From the NCBI RefSeq assembly GCF_019059575.1, contig NW_024882707.1, positions 62,001-126,000 on the forward strand: a stretch of DNA of 64,000 bases, given 5' to 3'. The DNA is from Amphibalanus amphitrite (taxonomy: Eukaryota; Arthropoda; Thecostraca; Balanomorpha; Balanidae). The first letter of the stretch is position 1, and every line of letters begins with the position of its first letter. A program made the translations under genes and the position numbers. Shown piece by piece: positions 35,654 to 47,489 of this stretch. Below the pieces are notes generated by a model. That model did no database searches and was not told where the DNA came from. It saw only the letters and a program-made list of their open reading frames with translations.

Positions 35654-37620
35654 ATGCTAATAATTCAATAGCACTTAAGCTAATTATATTGCACATTTAT
35701 TTGCGTATCAGGAACAACACAAAACACAACACGTGACAAAGGCAGTCAGCAATACGTAACAAGCAGCCACTTCCTGGATTGAATGAAAATTTACCTAGGA
35801 ACCTAACAATAAAATTAAACAATAACACAATAAAAAGATACCTGACTGAGCTTCTCAAAACTTCTCGAACTTCTCACCCATACTGATGCATCATTTTCTT
35901 ACAACCAAATCCGGCGTGATATGGCACCATGCTTTCATCCACCTATTGAATGTCACAAAGCACATGATACAAATTCATTTCACAATATCAGGTCATTAAT
36001 TCGGCCAATTGTACTTACCTGAAAATAATTGAGCCAAAAATATCAAAGGAAACTAAGCATAAAATAGGAAAAATTGTAGAAAATAGCGCCAATGAACCCC
36101 GCCGTTGTTTCTGCTGTTTCGGTTGTTGACAGGAAACTAGCAGAAGGGAGGGGAAGATAGAGAATGTATCTTATCAAAAGAAAGCTACAAAGCTAAGTAA
36201 AATGGAACAAATGTGTGAAATTATTTAATTTTTAAGTTTTGACCATCGAAAATAGTCTATATGCTAAAAACTTTCTGTTTGTATTGAAAAGATTTAACAC
36301 CGATAATTTCTTACCGATGATGCCCGCCACAATTTCTTCATCTCTAAATTTGTGGCGCATGTGATTCAAAATGAAGCAGTTAAAGCGCTGCAATATTATT
36401 GAGCACTACTTTACTGCTTTGCACGACCCGCCACAATCATTTCACAAATCAGTCCCAGTTGTTACCTACCAAATTTCGAGCAATTCCAAAATTGCCTATG
36501 CGTCTTGTAACAGTGTTGGAACGTCTCTTCAAATCAAACATCTCAGCAAAATAAACTTTTATCAGTCTGAAATGCATCCTACATGAGCCTCAACTATTCT
36601 GATCTGATCTGATGAATTTTGATGAATGATGATTTTTGATGGCCGCAAATCATATTATATTGTATCATATAACAGACGTTTTTTACACGCCCGGCATTAC
36701 AGTCCGAGCCATGATCCATCCTTACGTGTGCGTCTTGATTCCTTGATGTTTGATCTGACTTCACTGACTCGGTAGTCGGTCCTCGAACCTGACTTTAATT
36801 GGAAGGCCACTTTATGACCCAAGCCCTTAAAATGAGATGAGATTTATCGATTTTGTTGCGTCTTCGTTGCTTCCACGAAACTCCAGCCCAACCAGGGGGC
36901 GAGTTGCTAGGGGCCATACAGAGCTCCCACGCAGAACTCATATTTCCGATAGTGCATAGAGGCTGGTCAGTCGGTCAATGTGGCAAATATATAATTGCAA
37001 CTAATGGTCGACTTGACGGTTTGCCAATGGGGGGAGGGGGAGGGGGCTACAAGCCCCGAAAGGATTCGATGCGGTTTGCGGCGAAGCTCCGTCATCCGAA
37101 AGGCACGAAAAACATGGGACGACGAAAATGAAATAAACCCCCGAGGCATACGAATACAACAAAGCCAGGAATCACAAATTAATTTAGCACATAATTGTAT
37201 ATGTTCGAGGTTCAAAACGTGTCAGACAGGCCTTGATAAAAACATGTATTTCATACACTCAACCATAAGCGTAGGAACCATGGGTGCAAGGGTGCAGCTG
37301 CACCCACAATATTTCTCCAGTGGGTGCAGACAATGTATTCTGCACCCACAATAATCTGAACCAAAAACCCCTTTTCTCATCAACACTACTTTCCATGCAG
37401 CACGGCAAATTCAGGATATGTTGCCCACTATCCATCTTTCGAAGCATTTGCTTTTGTGATGGTCTTCAAAACTTACATTTGCGCTGAAGAAAAAAGGAAA
37501 TGGAGCATGTGATTGAACACATACCGAGCCGATGACCCACTGTCAAAATTTTTAGCCCGATATATCTTCGAAAATGGCTAAGTTGGCCGCTTTTACTTTT
37601 TGCGGTCAATATTGACAATA
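35654..37620. other. No gene recognised
   Basis: AT-rich to mixed sequence. A G-rich run at 37027-37045 and GGGTGCAG-type repeats near 37280-37350 are the only marks. Confidence 0.4.
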
Positions 37621-37927
37621 TTAACCCTCGAATGTGTGCGGCGTTTTCCAGCTTCTAATGTGTAGGGGGAGGGGGGGGGTGATAGAGCTAGAGCTTCGCG
37701 GAAAAAAACGAGGGTGTTGCCCGTGACGAGAGGAAGCCGATGATACCCAATTTTAAGGTCCTAGGTCATTACTCATTGGTTGACCTTCCAGGTCAGGTCA
37801 ATGTTCCAAAAGTCGGGAAAATCGGGACCTGCCTAGAACTGCTAGAACTGCGTAAAGTGAAGCTGTTCTCGGGGTTTTCGGGGTACTGATCACGAATATC
37901 ATGTTAGTTTTGATCACAGATGATTTC

Positions 37928-38079
37928 TGATATGTATAACTGTGCGGGGTCGTCTACGCAGCGCTGGGGCGCGCCGGGGGGTGTGAGCGTGGTCAGTCGG
38001 GGAATAGAGCTGAGAACTGAAAGGTGTGTTTTGTCGGCTGTGAGGCCGGCCGGGCTGGTGGTGATCTACGGACAGATCA
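37928..38079 (+). repeat. 5' LTR of Ty3 element A
   Basis: 152 bp, TG...CA, GC-rich. No difference from the 3' LTR seen by eye. Confidence 0.9.
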
Positions 38080-38136
38080 AGTGGCGACGAGGATGAGATC
38101 GTTCTCGCCTTGCCTGTGACCGGTGGTGGAACCACC

Positions 38137-41100
38137 ATGGCGTCGGCCCTTATCGGGAGCGTCGGTGAGTACGGCGACGACGGCTCGGACTTTAACGAGT
38201 ACCTAGAGCGTTTTGAGCAGTTTTTGGCTGCTAATGCGATCTCGTCAGCGACAAGGAAACGTGCGGTGTTTCTGAGCGTCTGTGGTCCCAAAGTGTATTC
38301 AACTCTGCGCAGCATTTTCGCGCCTGATCTGCCAGCCACGAAAACTTTCGAAGAGTTGGCGGAGGCAGCGCAGCGGCATTTCGCTCCGAGACCGGCTATA
38401 ATTGTGTCACGGTACCGGTTCAACCGTACCACGCAGCAAGCCGGACAAACAGTTGGAGCGTTCTTGGCAGAGCTGCGGCGCATTGCCAGAGACTGTGCCT
38501 ACGGAGACCGCCTAAATGAGCAGCTTCGGGACCGGTTCGTGTGTGGGATAAGTAACCCGGGAATGCTGAAGCGGCTACTGCAGGAAGGTGACAATCTGTC
38601 GCTCGAACTGGCTGTCAAGATAGCGACTGCGATGGAGACAGCAGCCGCTGACCTGCAGGATATCGCCTCATCGGCAGCCCCGCTGGCAGGCACAGCAGTG
38701 ACCGGCCCGGACCCGCTGCACGCAGTCTCCGCTGTCGCGCCTGCCGCTGCCGCGGGGCCAGCCGCGGGAGGGCTGAGGCGACGACCCCGCGCATTTCATA
38801 CACGCACACGCCGGCCGGCCGAGACGGCGGCCAGTGCTGGCAGCCTGCCAAGTGATTCAGCCGGTGGTTTACCGTGCAGCCGCTGTGGCAGGCGCAGTCA
38901 CCAGGCCGAGGAGTGTCCCCATAGGCGTGCGACGTGCTACGGCTGTGGCAAAGTGGGCCATCTCAGGAACGTCTGCCGAGCGGTACACACGGTACTGGCA
39001 GACGACACGGAGCCGGATGGCGACATGTATCAAGTAAACGCCACAAATACTCCACACCGGGTTCCTGCCTACAGGACGACGGTGGATGTCAATGGAAGGC
39101 CGCTTGTGTTCGAAGTCGACACTGGAGCGAGCCGAACGATCATCAGCGAATCTGTGTGGCGCTCAGAGCTGAAGAGCACCCCTCTGGAGCCGGGTCAAGT
39201 GGCGCTAACCACTTACACTGGAGATGCACTGCCGGTGCGCGGTCAGCTGACTGCACACGTCTCGTGCGGCGGCCAGCAGACCACACTGACTCTGCTCGTG
39301 GTTCGGGGTGACGGCCCGTCACTTCTCGGCCGGGACTGGCTGGCCAAGCTGCGGCTACCGTGGAACGACATATTCAGTATCGCAGCACCCCTGTGGGATC
39401 TGCAGCAGCAGTACAGGGCGCTGTTCCAGGACGACGGTGGCACCTGCAAGCAGACTGTGAGTTTGGATATCGATCCGTCGGTCTCGCCCAAGTTTTACAA
39501 GCCTCGGCCAGTCCCTCTTGCGCTGCAACCGCTGGTGAATGCGGAGCTGGACAAACAGATCGAACGGGGAATTCTACGACCCGTTAAGACAGCGGAGTGG
39601 GCAGCGCCGGTCGTCACAGTGCTAAAGAATGACAAGAGTTCGGTGCGTATGTGCGGTAGCTATGATCTTACCGTTAACAAAGCCTCACGGGTGGAGCAGT
39701 ATCCGCTCCCTCGAATCGACGAGCTGCTTACAAAGTTGGCCGGAGGCCAAAAGTTCACGCGCCTGGATCTCAAGGAAGCGTACCTGCTGGTGCCCCTGGA
39801 TGAACAAAGTCAGCGCTACACCGTTATCAACACTCACCGAGGCCTGATGGCAGCCACACGCCTGGTCTATGGAATAGCATCAGCTCCAGCGGCGTTCCAG
39901 CGCATGATGGAGCAGCTGCTGGCCGGCTTGCCGCACGTGGCCGTGTTCCTCGATGATGTGTGCATCACGGGCCGCAACGATACGGAGCACCGGCGCAATG
40001 TGGACGCGGTGCTGCGGCGTCTGCTAGACGCTGGTCTACGGCTCAACCCGAGCAAGTGTCAGTGGATGGCCAAGGAAGTTGAGTACCTGGGGTACCGGGT
40101 GGATTGTAACGGCATCCACCCCACAGCAGCCAAAGTGACGGCGATCGTGGAGGCACCGCGACCGGCGAACGTAAAACAGCTGAAGGCGTATCTCGGCCTG
40201 CTCATGTATTATTCAAAGTTCATGAACAATCTGGCCTCCGTGGCGGCGCCGCTCTACCGCCTCCTGAAGACGGGTCAGCCGTGGCGCTGGGGTCGGGCGG
40301 AGGACACGGCGTTCGCTCGCACCAAACAGCTGCTGGTGCAAGCGCCCTGCCTCGCTCACTATGACGGGACCCTGCCGCTCGTGCTGTCGGTGGATGCCAG
40401 CCCCTACGGGCTCGGGGCAGTGCTGTCCGAAGTGGACTGTTCCGGAATGGAACGGCCAGTGGCGTATGCATCGCGGAGCCTGGCAGCAGCAGAAACCAAC
40501 TACAGTCAACTGGACAAAGAAGGACTGGCGGTGGTCTTTGGAGTAAAAAAGTTTCACCAGTTCTTGTGCGGTCGGCACTTCACTGTGCAGACGGACCACA
40601 AACCTCTCCTGGGTCTGCTAAGCAGCGACAAGCCTCTGCCGCTGATGGTATCGCCCAGGGTGGCCAGGTGGCGACTCGCGCTGCAAGCGTACCAGTACAA
40701 GCTGGTGTACGCCCCCTCGGCACGGCAGGCTCACAGCGACGGACTGAGCCGCCTGCCCCTGGCAGTGTGCCCTGCTAGTGTTCTAGACCCCGGGGACATT
40801 GTCTGTCTTCTTGAGTCGGTGGACCAGATGATCCGCATCGAGCAGATCCGTCGACGCACGAACTGTGACCCCGTTTTGTCGCGCGCATATCAGGCGGTGA
40901 TGAACGGTCGTTGGACGGAGCCAGTGGATGAGGAACTTCAACCGTTCTATCGGCGTCGCCTCGAACTCAGTGCTCAAAATGGAGTGGTCCTGTGGGGTAA
41001 TAGAATCGTGTTGCCCACGGCCCTTCGGAAGCAGTGGCTCTCGCTTCTGCACGAAGGCCACCCTGGAGTGGTGGCCATGAAAGCAAAGGCTCGCGCCCAC

Positions 41101-42123
41101 GCTTGGTGGCCGGGCATGGACGCAGCTATCGAGTCGACGGTCGAGAGCTGTCAGGCCTGTCAGCTAAGCCGGCCGCGGGCACCTCCGGTGTCTGAGAGTC
41201 CGTGGCCGTACCCGGATGCGCCCTGGGACCGCCTGCACATGGACTATGCGGGGCCAGTCCATGGGATGATGATCCTGGTCATCGTGGACGCTCACTCGAA
41301 GTGGATCTCAGCGTACCTGACACCGTCGGCTACAGCAGAAGCGACCATTGAGCGGTTGCGGATGGCGTTTGCGGAGCACGGTGTCCCTCGCGTGGTGGTG
41401 AGCGATAACGCGGCGGTGTTCACGGGAGAGGCTTTGCGTCATTTTCTAGCGCGTAATGGAGTGCAGCAGGTGTTCTCCCCGCCTCTCCACCCCAAGTCGA
41501 ACGGCCAAGGAGAAAGCGCCGTAAAGGTGATCAAAACGGGGCTTCAGAAGCGGACTGATGGATCGCTGCAAACGCGTCTGAGCCGCGTTCTGTTCCATTA
41601 CCGGACGACACCCCATTCAGCAACGGGAGTGACGCCCGCGGAGCTGCTCCATGGGCGCCCGCTGGTCACTCACCTGGCGCGGCTGCAGCCGGACCGCGCC
41701 CTGCTCGACCGTGTCCGAGCCAATCAGGAACGCCAAACGCTGGCCAACAACCGCCATTCGGTTGCAGTGCGACAGTTTGCGCCCGGTGATCTGGTTTATG
41801 TGTCAGCAGTGGATCAGAGGCCCTGGCAACCGGCCGTGGTGGCATCTGTCTCCGGCAGTCAGTGTGATGTGAGGCTGCCGGATGGCCGTGTGTTCAGACG
41901 GCATCTGGATCACCTGCGAGCTCGGTCGGCCGAAGGCTCGCCGGTGGAAAGGGAGGTGTTGCCGGTTCCGGATTGTTCTACTTCACTGTCTGAGAGCGTC
42001 TCTGGTCGAGCGAGTGCTGATCGTGAGGGTGGCGGTGGTGTTGGATCCCCCAGCTCACCCTCAGTGAGTGTGAGACGCTCACACCGCGAGCGAAGGGTGC
42101 CGCTTCGGCTGCTCGAGACGTAA
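38137..42123 (+). CDS. Ty3/gypsy Gag-Pol polyprotein, element A
   Basis: A single frame of 1328 residues. I start it at the ATG in CCACCATGG rather than at an upstream TTG. Order: a Gag capsid-like helical region; two CCHC knuckles (CSRCGRRSHQAEEC and CYGCGKVGHLRNVC, about residues 240-285); protease with VDTGASRTII; reverse transcriptase with VFLDDV; RNase H with VDASPYGLGAVLSE; integrase with an HHCC finger (HEGHPGV ... ESCQACQ) and a D,D,E core (MDYAGP, VSDNAAVF, GQGESAVKVI). Gag and Pol are fused without a frameshift. No envelope gene follows. The Mag-like lineage is a guess from the knuckle pair and primer site. Confidence 0.9.
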   Translation: MASALIGSVGEYGDDGSDFNEYLERFEQFLAANAISSATRKRAVFLSVCGPKVYSTLRSIFAPDLPATKTFEELAEAAQRHFAPRPAIIVSRYRFNRTTQQAGQTVGAFLAELRRIARDCAYGDRLNEQLRDRFVCGISNPGMLKRLLQEGDNLSLELAVKIATAMETAAADLQDIASSAAPLAGTAVTGPDPLHAVSAVAPAAAAGPAAGGLRRRPRAFHTRTRRPAETAASAGSLPSDSAGGLPCSRCGRRSHQAEECPHRRATCYGCGKVGHLRNVCRAVHTVLADDTEPDGDMYQVNATNTPHRVPAYRTTVDVNGRPLVFEVDTGASRTIISESVWRSELKSTPLEPGQVALTTYTGDALPVRGQLTAHVSCGGQQTTLTLLVVRGDGPSLLGRDWLAKLRLPWNDIFSIAAPLWDLQQQYRALFQDDGGTCKQTVSLDIDPSVSPKFYKPRPVPLALQPLVNAELDKQIERGILRPVKTAEWAAPVVTVLKNDKSSVRMCGSYDLTVNKASRVEQYPLPRIDELLTKLAGGQKFTRLDLKEAYLLVPLDEQSQRYTVINTHRGLMAATRLVYGIASAPAAFQRMMEQLLAGLPHVAVFLDDVCITGRNDTEHRRNVDAVLRRLLDAGLRLNPSKCQWMAKEVEYLGYRVDCNGIHPTAAKVTAIVEAPRPANVKQLKAYLGLLMYYSKFMNNLASVAAPLYRLLKTGQPWRWGRAEDTAFARTKQLLVQAPCLAHYDGTLPLVLSVDASPYGLGAVLSEVDCSGMERPVAYASRSLAAAETNYSQLDKEGLAVVFGVKKFHQFLCGRHFTVQTDHKPLLGLLSSDKPLPLMVSPRVARWRLALQAYQYKLVYAPSARQAHSDGLSRLPLAVCPASVLDPGDIVCLLESVDQMIRIEQIRRRTNCDPVLSRAYQAVMNGRWTEPVDEELQPFYRRRLELSAQNGVVLWGNRIVLPTALRKQWLSLLHEGHPGVVAMKAKARAHAWWPGMDAAIESTVESCQACQLSRPRAPPVSESPWPYPDAPWDRLHMDYAGPVHGMMILVIVDAHSKWISAYLTPSATAEATIERLRMAFAEHGVPRVVVSDNAAVFTGEALRHFLARNGVQQVFSPPLHPKSNGQGESAVKVIKTGLQKRTDGSLQTRLSRVLFHYRTTPHSATGVTPAELLHGRPLVTHLARLQPDRALLDRVRANQERQTLANNRHSVAVRQFAPGDLVYVSAVDQRPWQPAVVASVSGSQCDVRLPDGRVFRRHLDHLRARSAEGSPVEREVLPVPDCSTSLSESVSGRASADREGGGGVGSPSSPSVSVRRSHRERRVPLRLLET

Positions 42124-42250
42124 ACTGCACGGCACTAGTGGTATAGTGCTCATACCCTCAGTGAGTGTGAGACGCTCACACCGCGAGCGAAGGGTGCCGC
42201 TTCGGCTGCTCGAGACGTAAACTGCACGGCACTAGTGGTATAGTGCTCAT
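42057..42250 (+). repeat. 97-bp tandem duplication across the Gag-Pol stop
   Basis: 42057-42153 and 42154-42250 are essentially identical and include CGCTCACACCGCGAGCGAAG and the TAA. The first copy supplies the stop, and the second is 3' UTR. Confidence 0.85.
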
Positions 42251-42374
42251 GCAGGTCTTTCCCCTGTGTGATGTCAATCGTTTTTTTTTTGCAACAGCCA
42301 CCGGTTTTAGTTCAGGAATGTCTAGTCCTTTGTTGCTTACTGATTTGGACTGCCTTTATCTTACGGTGGAGGAG

Positions 42375-42526
42375 TGATATGTATAACTGTGCGGGGTCGT
42401 CTACGCAGCGCTGGGGCGCGCCGGGGGGTGTGAGCGTGGTCAGTCGGGGAATAGAGCTGAGAACTGAAAGGTGTGTTTTGTCGGCTGTGAGGCCGGCCGG
42501 GCTGGTGGTGATCTACGGACAGATCA
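42375..42526 (+). repeat. 3' LTR of Ty3 element A
   Basis: Matches 37928-38079 over all 152 bases and is followed by the ATTTC target copy. Confidence 0.9.
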
Positions 42527-43107
42527 ATTTCTTCATGCATTTAGGTCAGATCGGGTCAGGTCAGGTCCGGTCAACCATTAGGCGTCCTACCGGCTATCCA
42601 TAGCAGGTGTCAACTACCACTGACGGCGTCGTAGCATGTTACGAAGGCACTAAAACTACTTCGTAAACGTTCAAATGGATGCTAAATTCGAAATCAGCCC
42701 GAAAAACTACCCTAGACACATGTAATGCTCGAAAAAGTGAACCGAGGTCATCAAAGGTCAATGACCTGACCTGACCTTCAGGTGACCTTCACACCCACCG
42801 TGATGCATGAGACGAACATCATTTCACATGTTTGGACGTCTACAATCACAAAAAGACTGGAAACGCGCGGATAATGTGAGCTGACATACGCCAAATCGCG
42901 ATTCCGGCCGAATATGGTCTCAAGAATCAGGTCACAGGTCAAAGGTCTTTTGGGTCAGGGTCATGAAATTTTCAGAGTAGGTGTAAAACTGATCAAATCG
43001 AGGGTACTTAAAGTTTCGTTGCGATCGGCCGCTTTTTGCGCGAGTTATTTGCGAAAAACCATGGGGGGGGGGGGGGCTCATCCGAACCTCCTACACATGC
43101 GAGGGAT

Positions 43108-46100
43108 TCCAAATGCACTTATCGGTCGGTAACTTTTCGACATGGTATACATACACCCCCCTCAAAGCTCGTAACGAGCCTTCGCTCGGGTGTCGCTCCC
43201 ACCCCCCCCCCCCCGCTTCACCGGCCATGGCTGGATTTCTGCACCCATGCACCCACAATGTTCCAGCCGTTCCTACGCCCATGCACTCAACATATCTGTA
43301 AAAATAACTAGGCATATAACCAGCACCGCACGCATGGCAGAAACACCCAGCACGGTAACAACTAACGAACAACAGTATCGCTCAACACGAGCGAAACGTG
43401 ACTGATTTCACGACGAGCGGTACCGGTGTTCCGGCACATTCAGGTCCGCGTCGGACATCCTGCAAACGACACTGAAACCATCACCAGTGCAGAGCCAATT
43501 ACCCGTTCAATGACATGGGTATACACATACACACTCGCTAGACAAATAGCGAGCAACGCGACAAGGGTACAACAGAGCGGATCAGGTGCTCAACACAGTT
43601 CATGATTCTCACTCGCAGGCAGTTTGTTCGGTACAAGATGAATATGCCGACTTCAGAACACTGCAAAGGACATTGTAGCAAACCGTTGTGATAACAATAA
43701 TACTATGTATCCCGATTTCGCTCGATGAAATTCGGCAACTCTCTCGGCAATACACGAAGCTGGAAGCTGCTAAGCATCGAAACCGTTTCGGTATACTACA
43801 GCCTGAATTCCTTAGAAGAAAAAACAAACACGATAGCCATTACACCACAAAGACATACTACACCACCAGCCTGAACCCAGACATACTCGACCGCTAAAAT
43901 CGTTACAGTTTTCCATCAGAAGAGAGAGCGGCTGTAATGGAAGAGCGATCTGGATCGGGCGGCACCAGACGGCTGATGTGACGGAGTCACCTCGGTGTCT
44001 GGGGCGTTCACAGCCAGTATATCATACGCTGAGCTCTCGTGCTTGCTTTACACTATAATTCTGCCACCTCTCGACTCAACCAGTGAGTGACTATTGAGTA
44101 AGGCGTGTGAATAAACTATAAAAATCTAGCATGCACAGTAATAGGCCAGCCAGATAACCATTGGCAGTAGCACTTAATGTGTTTTAGACCGATATGCTAA
44201 TTGGTTACGGTATTTGAACTGCGTTATCCAATGAAGCTCAGCAATTAACACTTAATATCCTAGAGGCTTGGAAGCTCTGCATGTAAATTATGCAATTCAT
44301 TATGCTTTACTCCGCAATATTTCTTCTTCTACATTCTGATGTGCATAGTGGGGACTACCTGACGGAGCTCAATATGCATAAACGTTGAACCCAGTCACAA
44401 CCGAGTCCCCACCATTAGCGTCGCCACGGGGGGGCAAGCGGGGCAGCTTGCCCCCCCAACCTCGGACCGGGCACCCCCTGAGTTCGATACAGATCCGATG
44501 AGATTTTGGAGTCGGGGAAAAATTGGGGTACCTTTCTGAGAATGCCTGTGAGGTCAGACTCTGTTGGAGCGTGCAGTTCAAACCAAAGTCAGAGTCGCAG
44601 ACGCAGTCGCCAAAATCTTCAAGACTCCGACTCCATACTCGGAAATGTAAATGCCATGATTCATGCCATGTTCCTAGTTGGTTCTGTATTACATTTTGTA
44701 GCTGATTTTCATAAATTTTGGAGTGCTGACACATAATTTTCGTTCAAAGCGTGACACGAAATCTTCGGGGCCTTTCTCAACTCTCGTCAAATATCTGCGA
44801 CAGGCACAAGTACCGTTCAAGTGCCGCAGGGCTCATGAGCCTGCTTTTCACACAGGCTCCTAAGGAGCTCCACTGAGCTCTAAGAAGCTTTCGGAGGGCC
44901 CAAACCGGCCTCTGAGAGTCCCACTGGTGTCCATGTTCTCTAGAGGGCCCATACAGGGATCTTTGAGGACATTATACATACGTAGACCTCTGAAGGGCCA
45001 CACGAATCTTTGAGGATGCCTTCGAAACTTTCTGAAAACCTCAACTGGCCTATGATAGTTCAGCCGAACTTTTGAGGCGACAGACTTTACTAACCCCAAA
45101 CCGGCATCTGAGGGGTCACAACTCACGTGTCCCTCTGAGGGCCGCAACACATGTTTCTTATGTCCCTACCAACGTAGGGTCCTTAAGGATTCGACACAGA
45201 CCCCGACGGTTCACACTGTTATTCGAGGGCTCCAGGCTCACCCTGGGCCTAGTCTCTTAGCGCCCGCCGCCCACACTGGCTTCTGAAAGCTCGTGTGCCC
45301 TAAAGGGCTTTCCGGGCCCACCTTGGGCTCGGAAAGCCCTAAAGCACCACATACACGTAAATGTTTGGGGTGACCCACGCCGATCTCCGGGATCCTAAGC
45401 AGGCTTCTGAGAGTCCACACTGACCCTGAGTGGCCTGAAATGGCCTGGAAGTCGCAATCCTATCTCTAAGGGATCCCTTGCCGCTATGCCGTGCGTAACT
45501 TTTGGTTCCGTTAAATATTTTTGGTCGCGTTTGCAGCGCTTCCCTTCACTCGAAAAACCAGAAACTTTTTGTTCACACTCGAGTGAACAAAACACTTCTT
45601 CTCACTGCAGCAAGGATGAATGATGTACTTCCGATTCACACTTCCGACATTCTCTCTCAGTCTCCGCCGAATGCCCAATTCTTAGCTACAATCGGCGGCT
45701 GGGATAAACCCTATGCATTTCACGTAAAACCTCGGCATGCATGCGTGAATGGAGGTTTTAGCGAGGTGATCCGATTCAAATGGAGCGTTTCTCACCTTCT
45801 TCTGGGTAATGATCATGAGCGACGAGAGTCTGCTCATGGGCCCTCTGCAGTGCGTCGGCAATCGCAGCCACTGTAATTCTAACGGTCGTTTTTGTCCAGA
45901 AATGTCAAAATTTTGATTTTTTTTTTTGTAAAAAATACATGCTATAGCTAGAAGGAAAACTTTGTCACCATCGGATTCCTCGCACCATTGCGCGTCGAAT
46001 GATATGTAAAACGAGTGAGTAACGGCTGGGGAAAGGCAAGATTTAACACAAAACCTTGTTTTGCCCCCCCAACCGAAAATGTCTGGCGACGCCTATGGTC

Positions 46101-46514
46101 CCCACACATGTCAACATAACAAAGACAATGTGTCAACTATTCGGAGCAAGTATAGCAATTATTTTCTGCGCGGCGAAGCACCGATAATTCGAACTAAAGA
46201 ACAGAGGTGGCAACTGACTCTAAAACATAACAATACAACCGACTCGGCGGTATGATCGGACTACGGAGGGCTTCAAACTAAGCTAAAAGTCCGTCTCAGG
46301 GGCGGTAACCTACGAACCACACACACGTTCTGACCCTAGATGAGCCAACAATAAATAACATCTCACCCACGTGTTGACGTTTCAATGTTCGTCATCCATC
46401 GGGGCTCGCGTTTCATCTTTTTTTTTTCAGGGGGTTTTCAGGGGGTGCTGAGCTCAGGATTGGGGGTGCTTGAGCACCCACAAAGAGACATAAAGTTACA
46501 CTTATGCACCCTGT
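43108..46514. other. Repeat-rich stretch without a recognised gene
   Basis: 44405-44427 and 46081-46103 are inverted copies of a sequence around GGCGACGC, each next to a G/C run, and may bound a 1.7-kb element. 44860-45480 is full of degenerate CTCTGAGGGCC-type short repeats. No coding evidence. Confidence 0.4.
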
Positions 46515-47046
46515 CTCCGCGATGGCATACCACACGCCCACACCAAACCGAAGCCGCTTGTAGAGGACGCTGCCGCGCGGTGGGGCGCCTCCTTCCAGCA
46601 AAGGGCACGAGCAGCACAGCGCTTGATTACGGAATGCACAGTGACATTGATCAGGCACTCGTCATGCGGCAGAGGGCTCGTGGAGCACTTCCCGTACAGC
46701 GGAGCCCGCATTGCCCGCGGCACAGCACCGGACGCCCGACAGGCAGACGGAACGGCACGGGCCGAACCCAGCCTCAGCCTCGGGATTGTATCCGATACAA
46801 CTATCAAAACTCACAGCGGCCCGTAGGAAATGTGACAGCCATGTGTCAATGATTCGCGCCGAGTCACACACTGCTGCTATACAATGAAATGCATGATTAC
46901 AAAACTATAAAATATACAATCGAAAGACGCTCCATACAACTAAAAGGAAAGTTTGTTACACTGCAAGAAAATGCACTGCATAGCCACATTGAGCCCATGG
47001 TAACACTTACGTTCGTGTTTTAAAGGTCCATCACATCGTACACCTT
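46515..47046. repeat. 531-bp interspersed repeat, copy 2
   Basis: Partner of 20398-20928. It lies 440 bases beyond the end of the Pao coding sequence, which raises the idea of a Pao LTR, but no matching copy is seen at the other end of Pao in this window. Confidence 0.7.
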
Positions 47047-47489
47047 GTTGCGAACTGCAACATGAGACGCCTTCTTCATTTTCACAATATATTGAAATAA
47101 AAACGAACATTCATACTTGTGCAATGAAAATATTTTTGACGTCTGACCTACAATCGATGGCAAAGGTCATTAGCCAAAAAATTAAGGTCGCGAGACAATT
47201 ATAGAGACATTTGAAAATTTAAAGGTCTGTTAGGACGGAGAAAAACTAATAAGAGCTCCATTGCTCTTTGCATAAAATAAGACGATGACATCTGCAGAAA
47301 TAATATAGAGCGAATTGAAGAGAATGAATGAATGAAGGTGAGCATAAATAAGAGAATGAATGAATTGATGAACGAATCAGTGAATGAATCGGCAACATCC
47401 CGGCTTCTCTAAATTCGTTTAGACACTAGACACATAAATGACGATCCATTCACACAGTAATATCACTCGATCTTCGGTCGGTCTCCATA

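Larger units (their letters stand above)
37928..42526 (+). mobile_element. Ty3/gypsy retrotransposon A, apparently intact
   Basis: The 152-bp LTRs (37928-38079 and 42375-42526) begin TGATATG, end AGATCA and look identical. The target duplication ATTTC is at 37923-37927 and 42527-42531. TGGCGACGAGG follows the 5' LTR by two bases as a tRNA-type primer site. A purine stretch (GGTGGAGGAG) precedes the 3' LTR. Identical LTRs and an open Gag-Pol frame indicate recent insertion and possible activity. Confidence 0.9.
37621..43107. mobile_element. CCCTCG-family TTAA element split by a Ty3 insertion
   Basis: The left part 37621-37927 and right part 42527-43107 together align with the copy at 25698-26588. 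Terminal sequences are TTAACCCTCGAATGTGTG and an inverse ending CACATGCGAGGG; the right TTAA is mutated. The Ty3 element fills the gap. Confidence 0.7.

Noticed and set aside
45395..45876. Short frames near 45.5 kb as a gene
   Set aside because: No motif, no splice context, and located in degenerate repeat sequence.
46515..47046. 531-bp repeat as the Pao 3' LTR
   Set aside because: No partner LTR is seen at the Pao 5' side, the ends are not TG...CA, and no target duplication was found; kept only as a repeat.
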